A stretch of DNA of 64,000 bases, taken from Heterohyrax brucei (lineage: Eukaryota; Chordata; Mammalia; Hyracoidea; Procaviidae). The DNA lies in NCBI GenBank assembly GCA_028571685.1, contig CM053141.1, positions 53,628,333 to 53,692,332 on the forward strand, in the 5' to 3' direction. The position numbers were made by a program, and so were the translations under genes. Below are positions 22,610-33,931 of the stretch, one piece after another (the first letter of the stretch is position 1; each line of letters begins with the position of its first letter). The notes beneath the pieces are model-generated. The model had not been told where the DNA came from. It saw nothing but the letters and a program-made list of their open reading frames with translations, and did not search any database.

Positions 22610-23920
22610 AAGAATAAGGAGGAATCTGTGAAACGTTTTATAACATAGATGAATATAGACACTATGTTGAGTGAATTAAGTCAATCACAAAAAACAGATA
22701 TCAAATGGTTCTGCTGTGATAAAAAAACATCAAGAATAGATCTACACATAGAGAGCAAAGTTTTTTGGTGTTTACCTAGGATGGAAGAGAAAGAGAGGGA
22801 GAATTACCTCCTAGATAGCAGGTACTTGTTACTTTCATTGATGGGAAAGGCAGTGTGAAAACCAGGTGAAGTAAGCACAATTTGACCAAGGTAAATAAAT
22901 AAAATTCAAAGCACATGAGAAAAAGGGACAGTTTCAGTAAATGCTGTAACATACACAGTAAATAAACAAAATAGTAAAAAAAACAAAGATATGTGTAGTT
23001 ATATAGCCAGATATAGATGCATATAAGTATATAGGAAGGCATATGGGAGTAAACACATGTACAAACAGGTGTATCTGTAGGTACATGTATATACATGTTT
23101 ATGTGTAGTGCATACATACCCACATATATAACTAACGACATAGGAGGCACACTTACGGGGGGCTCCATACAATATCAGAACAACTTGAAGATTGGTTTAC
23201 TGGATCACAAAGTTTGGGACTATATTCTAGAGAGACGTCTTAGTCAACTGGCATAACACAGTTCACAAAGATAATGTTTTATGTCATCGTTTTAGAGTAG
23301 CATCTGGGGTCTTAAAAGCTTGTGAGCAGTCATCTAAGAGGCAATCATTAGCTTCTACTGAGATGGAACAAAAGAGAATGTAATAAGTCAAAGGCTCAAA
23401 GAAGAAGCTCGTTCATGGGATTAGTAGCCCACATGAATCACATCCTCTTCTAACCTGAGTCCGGAGAACCAGATGGTGCCCCGCTACCACTACTGCTGTT
23501 CTGACCAGGGACACAATAGAAAATGCTGGATAGAATGGGAACAAAATGTAGAACAAAATTCAAATTTCTCAGAAAAGGCTGGACCTATCACCCTATAATG
23601 CCACTTGAACCTGGAATTGAAGCTATTTCTGCTTGTCTCCTTTAAGCTAAATAGTACATCATCTTATGAAATCAACAATATCACCCATAAGTAAGGTTAA
23701 CTATATAAAGCCAAATGGTCAACATCTATCCAGATGCAAAAATGAGATGACAAGGAGGGCAAGGGGAACCAGAACAATGGAAACAAAACAAACAAACAAA
23801 AATGGCAATAAAGAGAATGCTGACACATGGTAAAAACTATAACTAACAGCACAGAATAGTTTGCATAAAAATTGTTAAAGAGCAACCTGGTTGCTGTGTA
23901 AACTTTCACCTAAAACACAA
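22610..23920 (+). mobile_element. L1 3' end and 3' UTR
   Basis: Begins with a decayed ORF2 3' end (ACACTATGTTGAGTGAATTA), passes through an alternating TA/CA tract (about 22990-23130) and continues with a 3' UTR containing GCATCTGGGGTCTTAAAAGC, GAGAACCAGATGGTGCCC and TTGCTGTGTAAACTTTCACC. These blocks recall the L1 3' UTR at 15600-16385 but are more diverged. Open frames in both directions here are not genes. Confidence 0.8.
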
Positions 23921-23954
23921 AAATGTAACAACGGAAATACAAAAGGCAATCTCA

Positions 23955-24108
23955 AATAGATAAATACATTATAGATAGATAGAAAGACAGGCAGATAGAC
24001 AAACAGGCTGACAGGTAGATAGATAAATACAGAGGTAGGTAGGTAGGTAGACAGATGATAGACAGGTAGGTACAGGTAGGCAGATAGGTAAATGAGAGAG
24101 AGAGAAAA
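23955..24108. repeat. Imperfect GATA/GGTA/GACA tetranucleotide repeat
   Basis: Degenerate AGAT, AGAC and AGGT units over about 150 bases, ending in a GA tract. It gives a minus-strand Leu-Ser-Ile-Tyr frame that is an artefact. Confidence 0.92.
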
Positions 24109-24802
24109 GGGTTTATTTGACCACTCACATTTGCAAGCACAACCTCCATTTTTTCTGTTTCCGTGAACCAGCAGTCAGCAAAGCCCGTGTCATAATTGTG
24201 AACAGCCTTCAGGCTCGGAAAAATGTCACAGCTTGATCCCTAGAGCCACCAGTGACCCCATTCAATCAGTGCTCAACTGCATGACGCACCTTAAAACTTA
24301 AAATGAAAGCTCTGGATTCACGGCCAAAAATACGAATTCCCTCCTGGCTCTTCCTACGGGAGTAATTGGAGTTCTCGGTTAGCTCACAGACGTTACCGCC
24401 AAGCTCCTTCTGTCACATGCCAAGCCAAGTGCCGTCACATAGAGCTGGGAAAAAAACGAATGTTTTCTGCACGAAGACTTTGACTGGAATGCATAAAAAC
24501 TTAAAAACAGCAGATGCATGTGTTTTAAAACAACATTTTGACAGATAAAGTCAAGTACTAAAATGTAGTGAGCTTATAATTGTCTCTGCTACTGGGAGGG
24601 AACAACTAAAGAATAGCTCAGAGCAGGCTTATGCAAACAAAATATATCATTTTGCTCTGGAATCACTGAATATATGAACGCATGTGTATCCGAACTATAA
24701 GAAATGGATGATACATGTTCGGGCCCAGATAAATCCGTAAGAACAGGAAAGCAACAATATTTATTTTGGCATAAATATTTACACTGCTCCCCACTCCAAC
24801 TC
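24109..24802. other. Unassigned sequence, moderately CpG-bearing
   Basis: The part 24109-24480 is less AT-rich than its neighbours and keeps several CpGs (for example near 24360-24400), with a small open frame 24366-24548 of no known family. No repeat recognised apart from the short SINE-tail block at 24419. Confidence 0.4.
24419..24433 (-). mobile_element. 15-bp SINE 3'-tail insertion
   Basis: GCCAAGCCAAGTGCC is the reverse complement of the last bases of the AfroSINE subfamily and lies between perfect 7-bp copies of GTCACAT (24412-24418 and 24434-24440). It is the shortest candidate in the window. Chance cannot be excluded for this one taken alone. Confidence 0.65.
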
Positions 24803-24966
24803 AGAACCCCTGGGGCACAGTACTTAATAGTTCAGATGCTAACCAAAAGGTCAACAGTTTGAATTCACATGGCACTCCTTGGAAAACCTGTGGAGTGTTT
24901 GTACTCTGTCCAATAGGGTCATTATGAGTCTGAATCAACTTAATGGCAGTGGGTTTGAGTTTTTCC
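24803..24966 (+). mobile_element. AfroSINE, plus strand
   Basis: A tRNA-like head (CCTGGGGCACAGTACTTAAT), a B-box region (AACCAAAAGGTCAACAGTTT), CTCCTTGGAAAAC, then AGGGTCATTATGAGTC and a GGCAGTGGGTTTGAGTTTTT tail. Complete short form. Confidence 0.93.
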
Positions 24967-25252
24967 TTCCACATGCTTCAAGCCAGAAGTCACACGTGGA
25001 AGCCCTGGAAGGAAAGTATATTAGATATCAGAGACCTGTTTGCACTAGTAATGCTTGATTCAAAGTGGGTGGAGAGATTTTTTTTTTCCCATAGGAACTT
25101 TGGGTAACAAACACTTGCAGCAAACAGCAAATAATCATTAATATGATGAGCACTTCTGATGATGTGACCCATTTATTATGCCTGCCTGCCCAGGAACCTC
25201 TTATATTTTGAGTTTATGTTTTCTTTCCCCCAATAAAATCTCATTTTCTAAA

Positions 25253-26542
25253 AGAGATTCATATTTCTGTCTATTTCTAAGAAAGGTGATTCAACAGAAT
25301 GAAGAAATCACCAAAAAATAGTATTAATATCACAGGCAAGTAAAACATCACTGAAGATCATCTAAAGTGGCTGCAGTAATGTATTCATGGGAAAATTCAA
25401 GCCAGATGTACATATAAGATGTGGAACCAGGGATATCACTGATGATGCCAGATGGATTCTGGCTGAAGAAAGATATTTGCCGGTGTTTTATTGACTGTGC
25501 AAAGGCATTCAACTGTGTGGATCACAACAAATTATGGGTAACATTGTAAAGAATGGAAATTCCAGAGTATTTAAATGTGCTCATGAGAAACCTGTACATA
25601 GATCAAGATATCTGAACAGAACCAAGGCATACTGTGTGGTTTCAAGTCAAGAAAGGTGTGCATCAGTGTTTTGTCCTTACTTCATACCTATTCAGTCTGT
25701 ATGATGAGCAAATAATCCAAAGAGCTGGAGTACACGAAGAACTGAATACGAGGACTGAAGACTCATTAACCATGTGTTATGCAGATGACACAATCTTGCT
25801 TGCTGAAAGTGAAGAGGATTTCAAGCACTTACTGATGAAGAATGGAGACTACAGCCTTCTGTCTGGATTATGTCTCACATAAAGAAAAAAAGAATCACCA
25901 TAAATGGACAAAAAACAACATCATGATAAATGAGAAAAAGATTGAATTTACCAATAATTTCATCTTATTTGAATTTACAACCAATATTCATGGAAACAGC
26001 TGTCAAAAAATCAAAAGACACATTGCATTGGGCAAATTTCCTGCACAAGACCTCTTTAAGGTGTTAGAAAACAAAGATGTCACCTTGAAGACTAAGGTGT
26101 GTCTCACCAAGACATGCTATTTTCAATTGCCTCATATGCATGTCAAAGTTGGACAATTACTAAAGAAGATCAAAGAAGAGTTGACACCTTAGAACTGTAA
26201 TGTTGGCAAAGAATATTGACTATGCTGTGGACTGCCAAAAGAACGAACAGATCTCTCTTGGAAGAAGTACAATGGGAATGCTCCTTGGAAACAAGAACTG
26301 AAAGACTCTATCTCGCATACTGTGGACATGTTAGCAAAGGGACTTACACCATGCATGGTAAAAGGGTCATCAATAAAGAGGACGATACTCAGTAGGATAG
26401 ACTGACACAGTGGCTGTACAGTGGGCTCAAACCCAGTGAAGATTTTGAGGATGGGTCAGGATTGAGTGCTTTTGGTTCTGTTGTATATAGGGCCACCGTG
26501 AGTCAGAGCTGGCTCTTGACGGCACCTGATAACAACAACAAA
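25253..26542 (+). pseudogene. RTE LINE reverse transcriptase and 3' end
   Basis: Entry is just upstream of the RT catalytic core (CFIDCAKAFNCVDHNKLW-like at about 25480). The best open part (25634-25882) holds FVLTSYLFSLYDEQIIQRAG and the catalytic box MCYADDTILLAESEEDF, so the YADD aspartates are kept. The segment 25842-26192 continues with the connection region, including IKRHIALGKF and VTLKTKVCLTKT. Stops and shifts break the frame. The 3' end closes GACGGCACCTGATAACAACA. RTE LINEs of this type probably mobilise the AfroSINEs. The copy is 5'-truncated and dead, but keeps the clearest RT sequence in the window. Confidence 0.95.
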
Positions 26543-26966
26543 CATACTTTGCTGTTATTTTCGTACACCTAACAGTTCAGGAAGGGATAAATTATTTCTT
26601 TTTTTATTGCTGTATTTTTCATCTATTTTTTTCTGTAGCATGAAAGCAATTTTAATACAAGCAACATGTATTAGAGACATATTTTGACATAAATGTCGAA
26701 TTGCGGGTCATGATTATTTTGGATGAAGACTAGACTTATTTTAACAGGACTTCAAAGACCAATATGTCTTCTGTGTATGCAATAAATTATAAAATTTAAT
26801 CATGCCAGCAAGTTACAGATCCTATTATTTTTATAATCAGTTTCAGGACTTGTTCTGGCACATGAAACCATGTTCAGTAATTTGAGTCCATATGATTAAG
26901 CTTATTGTTACCTTCTTAAACTTCTCATTTATTTTGTTTTTATAAAATGTGGCAGATTTGTTTGCT
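26543..26966. other. Unassigned AT-rich sequence
   Basis: Nothing recognised. Confidence 0.5.
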
Positions 26967-27127
26967 CGAGTTGCTGTGGTGGCACAGTGGTTAAGTGCTA
27001 TGGCTGCTAGTTAAAAGTTCTGCAGTTCAAACTCACCAGCTCCTCCTTGGAAAGCCTGCAGAGCAGTTCCACTCTGTCCTATAAGGTTGCTATCAGTCAG
27101 AATTGACTTGACAGCTATTTTTTTTTC
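26967..27127 (+). mobile_element. AfroSINE, plus strand
   Basis: Head GAGTTGCTGTGGTGGCACAG, B-box region with TTCTGCAGTTCAAACTC, CTCCTCCTTGGAAAG, GTTGCTATCAGTCAGAATTG and a T-rich end. It sits against the end of the MLT1-like LTR. Confidence 0.92.
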
Positions 27128-27600
27128 AGGTTGCTGTAACAAAGTTCCACAAACTGATTGGCTTATCCAAGCCAAGCCAAGTGCCGTCGAGTCGGATCCG
27201 ACTCATGGCGACCCTAGTGGCCAGGGTAGAACTGACCCTCAGAGTATGCAAGCATTGGCTTACACAGACATCTATTATGTCACAGTTCTGGACATTAGAA
27301 GTCTAAATTCACAGCTTTGAGGCTCTAGGGAAGCATTTTTGTCTCGCCCAGCTTCTGGTAACCTCAGTGTTGCTTGGTTTATGGTATTATGACTCTAATC
27401 TCTTCACATGGCTAGTTTCTCTCCGTGTCTTTACCTCTTTTGGTCTTTTTATAATATCACCAATCCTACTGGGTTAGAGATGACTGTACTCCAGTATGAC
27501 CTCATGCTAGCTTAACAAATTTCATGTTCAAAGACCTTATTTCTAAATAACATCACAAGTACCATGGCTGTCAATATATTTTTTACGGGACACAACACCT
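27128..27600 (-). repeat. MLT1-like MaLR LTR, minus strand
   Basis: On the plus strand it starts GGTTGCTGTAACAAAGTTCC and includes GTCACAGTTCTGGACATTAG, CTAGTTTCTCTCCGTGTC and AAGACCTTATTTCTAAATAA, ending in GGGACACAAC. This is the reverse complement of the MLT1 arrangement. An 88-bp SINE tail interrupts it at 27166-27253. Confidence 0.78.
27166..27253 (-). mobile_element. 88-bp 5'-truncated SINE with long tail type
   Basis: The reverse complement runs from GTTCTACCCTGGCCACTAGG through GTCGCCATGAGTCGGATCCG to GACTCGACGGCACTTGGCTT. Perfect 9-bp duplications ATTGGCTTA flank it (27157-27165 and 27254-27262). It is the longest local member of the subfamily that produced the micro-insertions and serves here as its reference. 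Confidence 0.93.
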
Positions 27601-28063
27601 GGCTTATCGTTCAATTACAGGAGTCAGAGATATGTATTCTTCACAGCCAAGAAACTGGCATGCTGAGAACAGAAGGAACTCCCTAAAGCGAAAGTATCTT
27701 TAATCCAGTAATTGAACAATGATGAGCATGTCAATCAATTCTTATTGAATAATCATTGCAAAATTTTCCTCAAACAAAACTGTATGTTGTTATAAGTAGA
27801 TAATATGACTGATGATTTTGATTCACATAAAACATAGCTTTTTATTAGAGAATAAATATTTGTTTTAACTCTATTAACTGCATGCAGATAGAAAAAAGTT
27901 TTTCGTCTCTCTGTTACTAATTGGAGAAGTACTGTAAGAAAGAATTCACAGAGAAGCAAAATAAGTCAATGTCCCAGAGTTTGAACAGTTGAATGGGACT
28001 TCGTAGTCTAAGATTTCATATAGCTTTTAACTGTCTATTTTACTTCTTACTGATGTCATTGTC
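27601..28063. other. Unassigned sequence
   Basis: Nothing recognised. Confidence 0.5.
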
Positions 28064-28560
28064 TTGGATTGAAACGTGTCCACCTAAAAATGTGTGCAGC
28101 AATTTGGCTAGGTCATGATCTCGGGTATTGTGTGATATTCCTGTTTGTCATCAACCCTATCTGTATGATGTTAATGAAGGCAGATGGACAGCAGTTGTGT
28201 TGGTGTGGCACGGCTCAACCTGTAAGAGTGTATTGTGCCTTGAGGCAATCTCTTGGGATACAAAGGAAAGGAAAACAAGCAGAGAGTTGGGGACCTCATA
28301 CCACGGAGAAAGCACTGTCAGGAATAGAGCGTGTCCTTTGGACCCAGGGTCCCTGCACCTTGGAAGCCTCAGTTCACTGGAAAATTGACTATGAGAACCT
28401 TCCTCCAGAGCCAACAGAGAAAGCCTTTCCCTGCAGCCAACACCCTGACTTTGGCTTGTAGCACACTGGACTGTGACAGAATAAAATTTCTCTTTTTAAA
28501 TCCATTCACTTGTGGTATTTCTGTCACAGCAGCACTAGATAACTTAGAAGTCCTAAATCA
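28064..28560 (+). repeat. MaLR-type LTR, plus strand
   Basis: Begins TTGGATTGAAACGTGTCC and ends TCACAGCAGCACTAGATAAC. Aligns along its length with 43632-44125, including the shared TGAGGCAATCTCTTGGGA-like, GGGACCTCATACCAC-like and CCTTCCTCCAGAGCCAA blocks. An AATAAAATTTCTC hexamer region lies near the 3' part. The 130-codon frame 28069-28461 is LTR sequence and not a gene. Confidence 0.88.
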
Positions 28561-29820
28561 CTGTGTATTCAAAAATAATGAAGAGAATCAGCATGGAGAA
28601 GAATTGTATGATCCTAATAGTCTTTTTTAATTTTTTTACTTATAAATCATTAACTTTTCAAAAGATGAGGAAATATTTTATTAACAGGAAGGCAATATAT
28701 TTTGGATGCAGACTGTAGAAGATAACAAAGTGTCATCTGTAATTGTATGTATGTTCTCAGCGAGAATCTGCAAAGACCACTTGTCTCATTATGCACCTAT
28801 GTTACAAACATTTGCTGTGAGTTAGATACTGGTGTATGTGCTTCACAAATATAAACTCGCTTAATGCCATAAGGTAAGTTCTATTATTGTTATCCTCATT
28901 TATAGCTAATTAAATCAAAGTCCACAGAACTAAGTGACTCACCCAGTTAGTACTCACCAGTACTTAGCAGAGCCAAGAGGCCGCTGCAGGCTGTAGAGTG
29001 AGTGGTCTTAATTACCATGCTGTTCGCTCTACTTTGCAAAATTAATTCAGAAACTGGAAAATTATTCTCTTCCAATCACATAAAGCTAAAGACTACTGTC
29101 CTCTTGGGATGCTTGTCACACATTTGATTCCTTGACAGAGTTTACCTGTTATCAAAAACCAATCTCTCACCACTTCTTATGTGTGTTTGCACAGAGGAGG
29201 GATAAACTCAGGTTCTAAACAGAAGACAATCTAATCAGTCTTTCTAATTCTGTGAAGCAAAGCAAAGCAAGTCAATTCTTAGGCTTAACTTCTTATAACA
29301 ATTTCATCTGCCAAAATTTCAATTTATCCTGGAAGCAGTGTATTATAATAGCCAAGCTTTGGGGCGTAAGATATACACTAAGTGGAATCCCCATCTGGCT
29401 ACTCACTATGTATCTGTCCTGTGACCTCTTTTCTTTTAAACCTCTGTAAACTAAGGCTTCCTCTTGTGAACTGAGAATGCTAATAACAGTATCCTCCTCA
29501 TGTGGTGATGGAGAACACAGACGGGTACTCAAGGCACTGTACGACACAGGAATTCTAGCAACTCTTAGCTCAAATTTATTAGGGCGGTAGTTCTTAAGTT
29601 TGTTTTTGATCATTAGAACCTTTGGGGAGGTCTAATGGCTAAACCCTAACAGAAGAAAAGAAAAACTCAGAATAGGTAAGGAGGATTGAAAATACTTGTT
29701 TTACATAAACTTCTTTCTTTGTTTTATATAGTGCTGATGAGAACTCGCAGGACTGTGATTCCTCATTCAAATCATCTCAAATGCTTTACATCTCAGAGAA
29801 AAACCAGTTAATCCTGCATG
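28561..29820. other. Unassigned sequence
   Basis: No gene or repeat recognised in 1.26 kb. A minus-strand open frame 29293-29613 (106 codons) shows no known motif. Confidence 0.5.
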
Positions 29821-30165
29821 TTGTTGTTATCCAGCCAGTACCAAATTTGCAACCCCCTCCACAATAGACAGGAATACTGGCCAGTCCTGTGCCATCCTTG
29901 CAATCGTTGCTATCTTTGATCTCGTTGTTGCAGCCACTGTGTCTGTTCATCTGGTTGGGAGACTTCTCCTTTGTCACAGATGTTCTGCTTGAACAAGTGT
30001 GATATCCTTTCCCAGGGGTTGATCCCTCCTGATAACACGCCCAAAGCAAGTGAGGTGAAGTCTCTTCTTCCTTTCCTCTAAGGAACATTCTGACCGTATT
30101 TCTTCCAAGCCAAATTTGGTCATTCTTCTGGCAGTCCGTGATACATTCAATATTTTTCACCAAAA
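29821..30165 (-). mobile_element. RTE LINE 3' end, minus strand
   Basis: Starts TTGTTGTTATCC, the reversed CAACAA tail, and includes CAGCCACTGTGTCTGTTCAT, TCCTCTAAGGAACATTCTG and TTCTGGCAGTCCGTGATACA, the reverse complement of the last 350 bases of the local RTE. A minus-strand frame of 132 codons covers it and is not a real protein. Confidence 0.92.
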
Positions 30166-31214
30166 AAAAAAAAAATCCTTGCACTATAGGGTATAAATAT
30201 CTTCATATGATCCTGGATTGCTGAATTACTAACTTTGTGTTCTGGCAGAGCTACAGCTATGTTTGACTCAGTTACAGGTATCTGGAGAAGCTGAAGTGTT
30301 GCTCAGTGAAGATTAAAGATTTACCTATTCTATTATAGAAAGATACATTCTTATTGATGGATATTTGGGCAGTTTTCTAGCTTTTTCCACCATGAATAAG
30401 CTTCTCTGAACATTCTGTATATGTATCTTAATGAACATAATCATCTACCTACTCAAGAGTGGAAGAAATTGTCATTGAGCATACACTTGTTCAGGTCCTG
30501 TCAAAAATTCTCTAAAGTAGTACTAATCCACATGTCTGCTAGCCATCAATGTAAGAGATTTCCAATTACTTTATTATCATCTATGTCTGATAGTGTTACT
30601 TTTCCAAATTTTAGCAATTCTAATAGATGTGCAGTGACCGTTTTGAGCTGATATCAGATATTTATTATGTGTAGGAAACTTATGAACCATCTTTTTTTTT
30701 TGCTGATTGGAAATGATAGATTAAGTAGAAATTGCTGGACTTAAATCAATATACTGTATAACCAAGACAAAGTATATTCAAAAGAAAAAATCAGAGATCA
30801 GAATCATAACATAAAGTGTGCTTGTTTTGGCAATTAAAACAAGCCTGAGGTCAGAATTTAAGAAGATTGGATACTTTTAAGAGAGAACAATAAGTTGTAG
30901 ACAACTCAAATGGTCCCAGACAGAGACTTTGAACACTGTGAAGAAGCTCTGGCTGCTATTTGAGGGGTCAAGGGATAGGTATTATGGAGACAAAAAAAGT
31001 GGCTATGTCAAACTGAAGCCGTGTATTCACTTTTCCTACTTTGTCCGGGAGTCATCAGAGTTTCTCCTCTGTTGTTATCTCTTCTTCATCCATTCCCACT
31101 GACTTTCTTATTTTACTTGTCTGGTGGCAGTACGTTATCTGATTCTTTACTATACCTGCATAAGTTAGCATGAAGCAGCTAACATTTTTTTTTTAATCCT
31201 CCTCATACATTTGA
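30166..31214. other. Mostly unassigned; probable old L1 piece
   Basis: The part 30335-30655 resembles the reverse complement of an L1 ORF2/3' region (TTGATGGATATTTGGGCAG, AACATTCTGTATATGTATCT, TTTTAGCAATTCTAATAGAT), strongly diverged. The rest has no recognised content. Confidence 0.5.
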
Positions 31215-31797
31215 CGGCTTTGTGATGGCTAAGACTGTGCGTCAACTTGGCTAGGCCAAGATTCTTAGTGTTTGGGGGACTGCGTAATGTTGTGGTCACT
31301 GCTGTGATGGTGTATGCTGCAGCACCGGCAGACGTGGGCCCGTGGTGGCTTAATGCTCCCTTGGCCTTCAGCTGTCTACCTTCTGCTCACCTTTGCCAAG
31401 ATTTTGGCTCATGGATCCAGCAGCTGCTACTCTCTGTCTCAGATGTCTGGTTCTTTGGACTCGAGCTATTAGCTCCTGAGATTCACCAGTCTTCACAGTC
31501 TGCAAGTAGGAGTTCTATTCCCTGAACTGCTGATCCACAACTCAGAAGAAACCTTGCAGTCTTGTCAGCCATCCTGAGGCTCACCAAACTTCACAGCCTG
31601 GAAAGGCCAACCTTGTCCTCTGACCTGCTAACCTGGGTCTGCCAGTGTCTGCAGCTGCATGAGCCTTGTATTGCCATCCAGGACTTGGGCCACTTCTGTC
31701 TTTGCAATTGTGTGAGTGGCTTCTCTACTGTAAATCTCTTTCTATATGTATTTATATACTGGTTTAGCTTCTCTAGAGAACCTAGTCTAAGACAGGG
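31215..31797 (+). repeat. ERVL-type LTR, plus strand
   Basis: Starts TGTGATGGCTAAGACTGTGC and CAACTTGGCTAGGCC, and ends CTCTAGAGAACCTAGTCTAA then GACA. This is the opposite orientation of the LTRs at 680-1108 and 44727-46524. Middle parts are diverged. No internal sequence is attached, so it is probably a solo LTR. Two plus-strand open frames (31247-31525, 31562-31813) lie in it and are not genes. Confidence 0.78.
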
Positions 31798-32333
31798 TTG
31801 TCACAGGCATTAGTTAATTTGAGTTTAAGGAAGATTCACAAAATTAGATAGGAAAAGTGAAAAAAAGTTTTATTTTATCACAGAACACTTGTGATGCAAA
31901 GTTTGCACAACTGATAATTACAGTGCTGAGTAATGTCCTCTCTGTCCTTAAACTTTTCCTTCATACAGGGAGTTGATTTAATTATTTGGATTTACGTGCT
32001 TCACTGAGTTTATATACTTGATTTAGTCCTTATCAGATGGAATTGACAAACCTGTCTGTCTGGACAATTTTCTGCTATTAAAGAATCTTCTTTATTTCCT
32101 CTGCTCAATTTATCTAATTCTGTCACTTTCTATGTACATCCTGGACCCACCTGATTTGCATTTTCTTTTAGAATATGTGTCTTTCTTTTAATTTATACCA
32201 GCTGAATTAGTCTTTCTTGCTAGGCAACCATTTTTTATGTTCTGACTTTCTGAGTTATTGATTTCGTGATCATACAAAATTTGCTTATTCTCTAAAATTC
32301 CCTAACTTCTAAATTTCTGCTACCAAAAGTTGA
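31798..32333. other. Unassigned AT-rich sequence
   Basis: Nothing recognised. Confidence 0.5.
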
Positions 32334-32495
32334 GACAGAGCCTGGTGGTACAGTAGTTAAGAATAACAACTGCTCATCAAAAAGGTAGTAGTTTAATTTC
32401 ATACAGCCACTCTTTGGAAACTCTACAGGTCAGTTCTACTCTATTCCATAAGGTTGTTATGAGTCAGAATTAACTCAGCAGCAATGAGTAATAAC
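32334..32495 (+). mobile_element. AfroSINE, plus strand
   Basis: Head GAGCCTGGTGGTACAGTAGT, GGTAGTAGTTTAATTTCATA at the B-box region, CTCTTTGGAAACTC, GTTGTTATGAGTCAGAATTA. Diverged but complete. Confidence 0.92.
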
Positions 32496-32648
32496 TGAGA
32501 AAACAACTTTCTATTTTATAAGGTCTTGTGAGAAATAAGTAAAATGTCTCAGAGATGTGTAAATTTCAACATCTTCAAAGCTAAATCCTTTATCTTCCTC
32601 TTGCAAAATGTGTTGCCTATAGCGTGCAGCACCTCAATGGTTAGTATC

Positions 32649-32841
32649 TTTTTTTTTTTTTTGGCTTTTTTTAAATTTAATTTAATTTTTATTATGACTG
32701 AGTGAAAATATACATTCCCATATAAATTCACATGCCCCCCTATATGCAGCTTCTACTGCTCTCCCTGCCCGGTGACAGCACACTATTCCTCTCTGCTCCA
32801 CACGTCTCATCCTCCCAACAGTCTCCTTTCCCCTCCTCTCT
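32649..32841 (-). mobile_element. L1 3' tail, minus strand
   Basis: Begins with a T tract (reversed poly(A)) and TTATTATGACTGAGTG, then CCCTGCCCGGTGACAGCAC and CTCTCTGCTCCACACGTCTC. It is the reverse complement of the plus-strand tail at 8270-8407 with high identity by eye. Confidence 0.88.
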
Positions 32842-33149
32842 TAGTATGTTTACAATTTCAAGCCTAAAGTTATGGGGCCTTCCTTGACACTTTTCTATCC
32901 CTTGCTGCTAACCAATCTGTCACTAAGCCACCTTGAATTTTTTCTTCATAGTGAATATTTTAGGATATATAATTATATATTTATGTATTTGTTCTACCAT
33001 TGTCTGATTTCTTTACTCTTTATAATTACCCAAGGATATTATTCAAGTTTGTTTTGCTTATCAGTCCAACTCTAAAACCTGTCTGAGTGGCAAGGATAAA
33101 AGAAGATACTAAGTATTTGTAGACGTAGTTATTAATCTAATTAGCTATG
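32842..33149. other. Unassigned sequence
   Basis: AT-rich, nothing recognised. Confidence 0.5.
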
Positions 33150-33342
33150 TCCTGGGTAGTGGAAATGGTTAACTCTGGGCCAACTGAAAGCTAGAGGTTC
33201 AAATTCATTCAGAGGCACCTTGGAAGAAAGGCCAGCCAAGTGCCATCTATTATTAAAAAATCAGACACTGAAGACCATATGGAGCACAGTTCTATTCTGA
33301 CTCACATGGATTCACTAGGAGCTAAATTGACTGGCTGGCAAC
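33150..33342 (+). mobile_element. AfroSINE-related long form, plus strand
   Basis: Contains GTAGTGGAAATGGTTAACTC, TAGAGGTTCAAATTCATTCA, GAGGCACCTTGGAAGAAAGG, then AAAAATCAGACACTGAAGAC and TATGGAGCACAGTTCTATTC. The internal AAAATCAG segment is absent from the short-form copies. A GCCAAGTGCC block at 33235-33244 seems to be extra relative to the usual sequence. Confidence 0.85.
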
Positions 33343-33822
33343 ATTTTTTTTTCTTTTTTAGCTATGTGCTTAACATAATAAACTTTTATATAAAGTCAAC
33401 TTTTTTCCCCTTATTCTTTATTTCCATCATTTTTTCTGCTTGTTATGTCTGATTATTTATTCAAGAACTTTTCTATGATAGACTTACTTTTGACTTGCTG
33501 ACTCATTCTGATTTGCACCTTTTGACTATATTAATCCAGTTGCTAGTCATGGAGAGATATCCTCTTTGGGTAAGATTTGGTATTAAAACAAAAATTTGCT
33601 TGTCTTATATACACAGCTGATGGATGTGAGGGTGAAAGAAGATAAAATTTGAAAAGAAAAATAAAATATAATATTTACAACTGGTCACAGATCTACAAAC
33701 ATGTCTGTGAAAATACAATCACTTATCACTTATTGACATGGTTGGGTTCCAAAGATCATTTTATTATGTGAAAATCAGTGTTATGTGAAAGTGGAATGTA
33801 AATATATCAAATCACAAAATGG
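33343..33822. other. Unassigned AT-rich sequence
   Basis: Nothing recognised. Confidence 0.5.
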
Positions 33823-33931
33823 AGGATGACTACATCATTATACAACTCCCCAATTACATCATGACATCTCTGCCAAATCACTGAGAGTCATGGCCCAGCC
33901 AAACTCACATATAAATTTAACTATCACAATC
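33823..33931 (-). repeat. ERVL-type LTR end fragment
   Basis: CCAAATCACTGAGAGTCATG, GCCCAGCCAAACTCAC and AACTATCACA correspond to the closing 100 bases of the LTRs at 680-1108 and 44727-46524, in the same orientation. Confidence 0.75.

Noticed and set aside
22776..23168. 130-codon minus-strand frame with membrane-like stretches
   Set aside because: Antisense to L1 3' UTR and an alternating TA/CA tract; the hydrophobic residues come from low-complexity sequence.
28069..28461. 130-codon plus-strand open frame
   Set aside because: Falls wholly within a MaLR-type LTR that has paralogues at 43632 and 18250; a chance frame.
29786..30184. 132-codon minus-strand open frame
   Set aside because: It lies on the 3' non-coding end of an RTE LINE and has no protein features.
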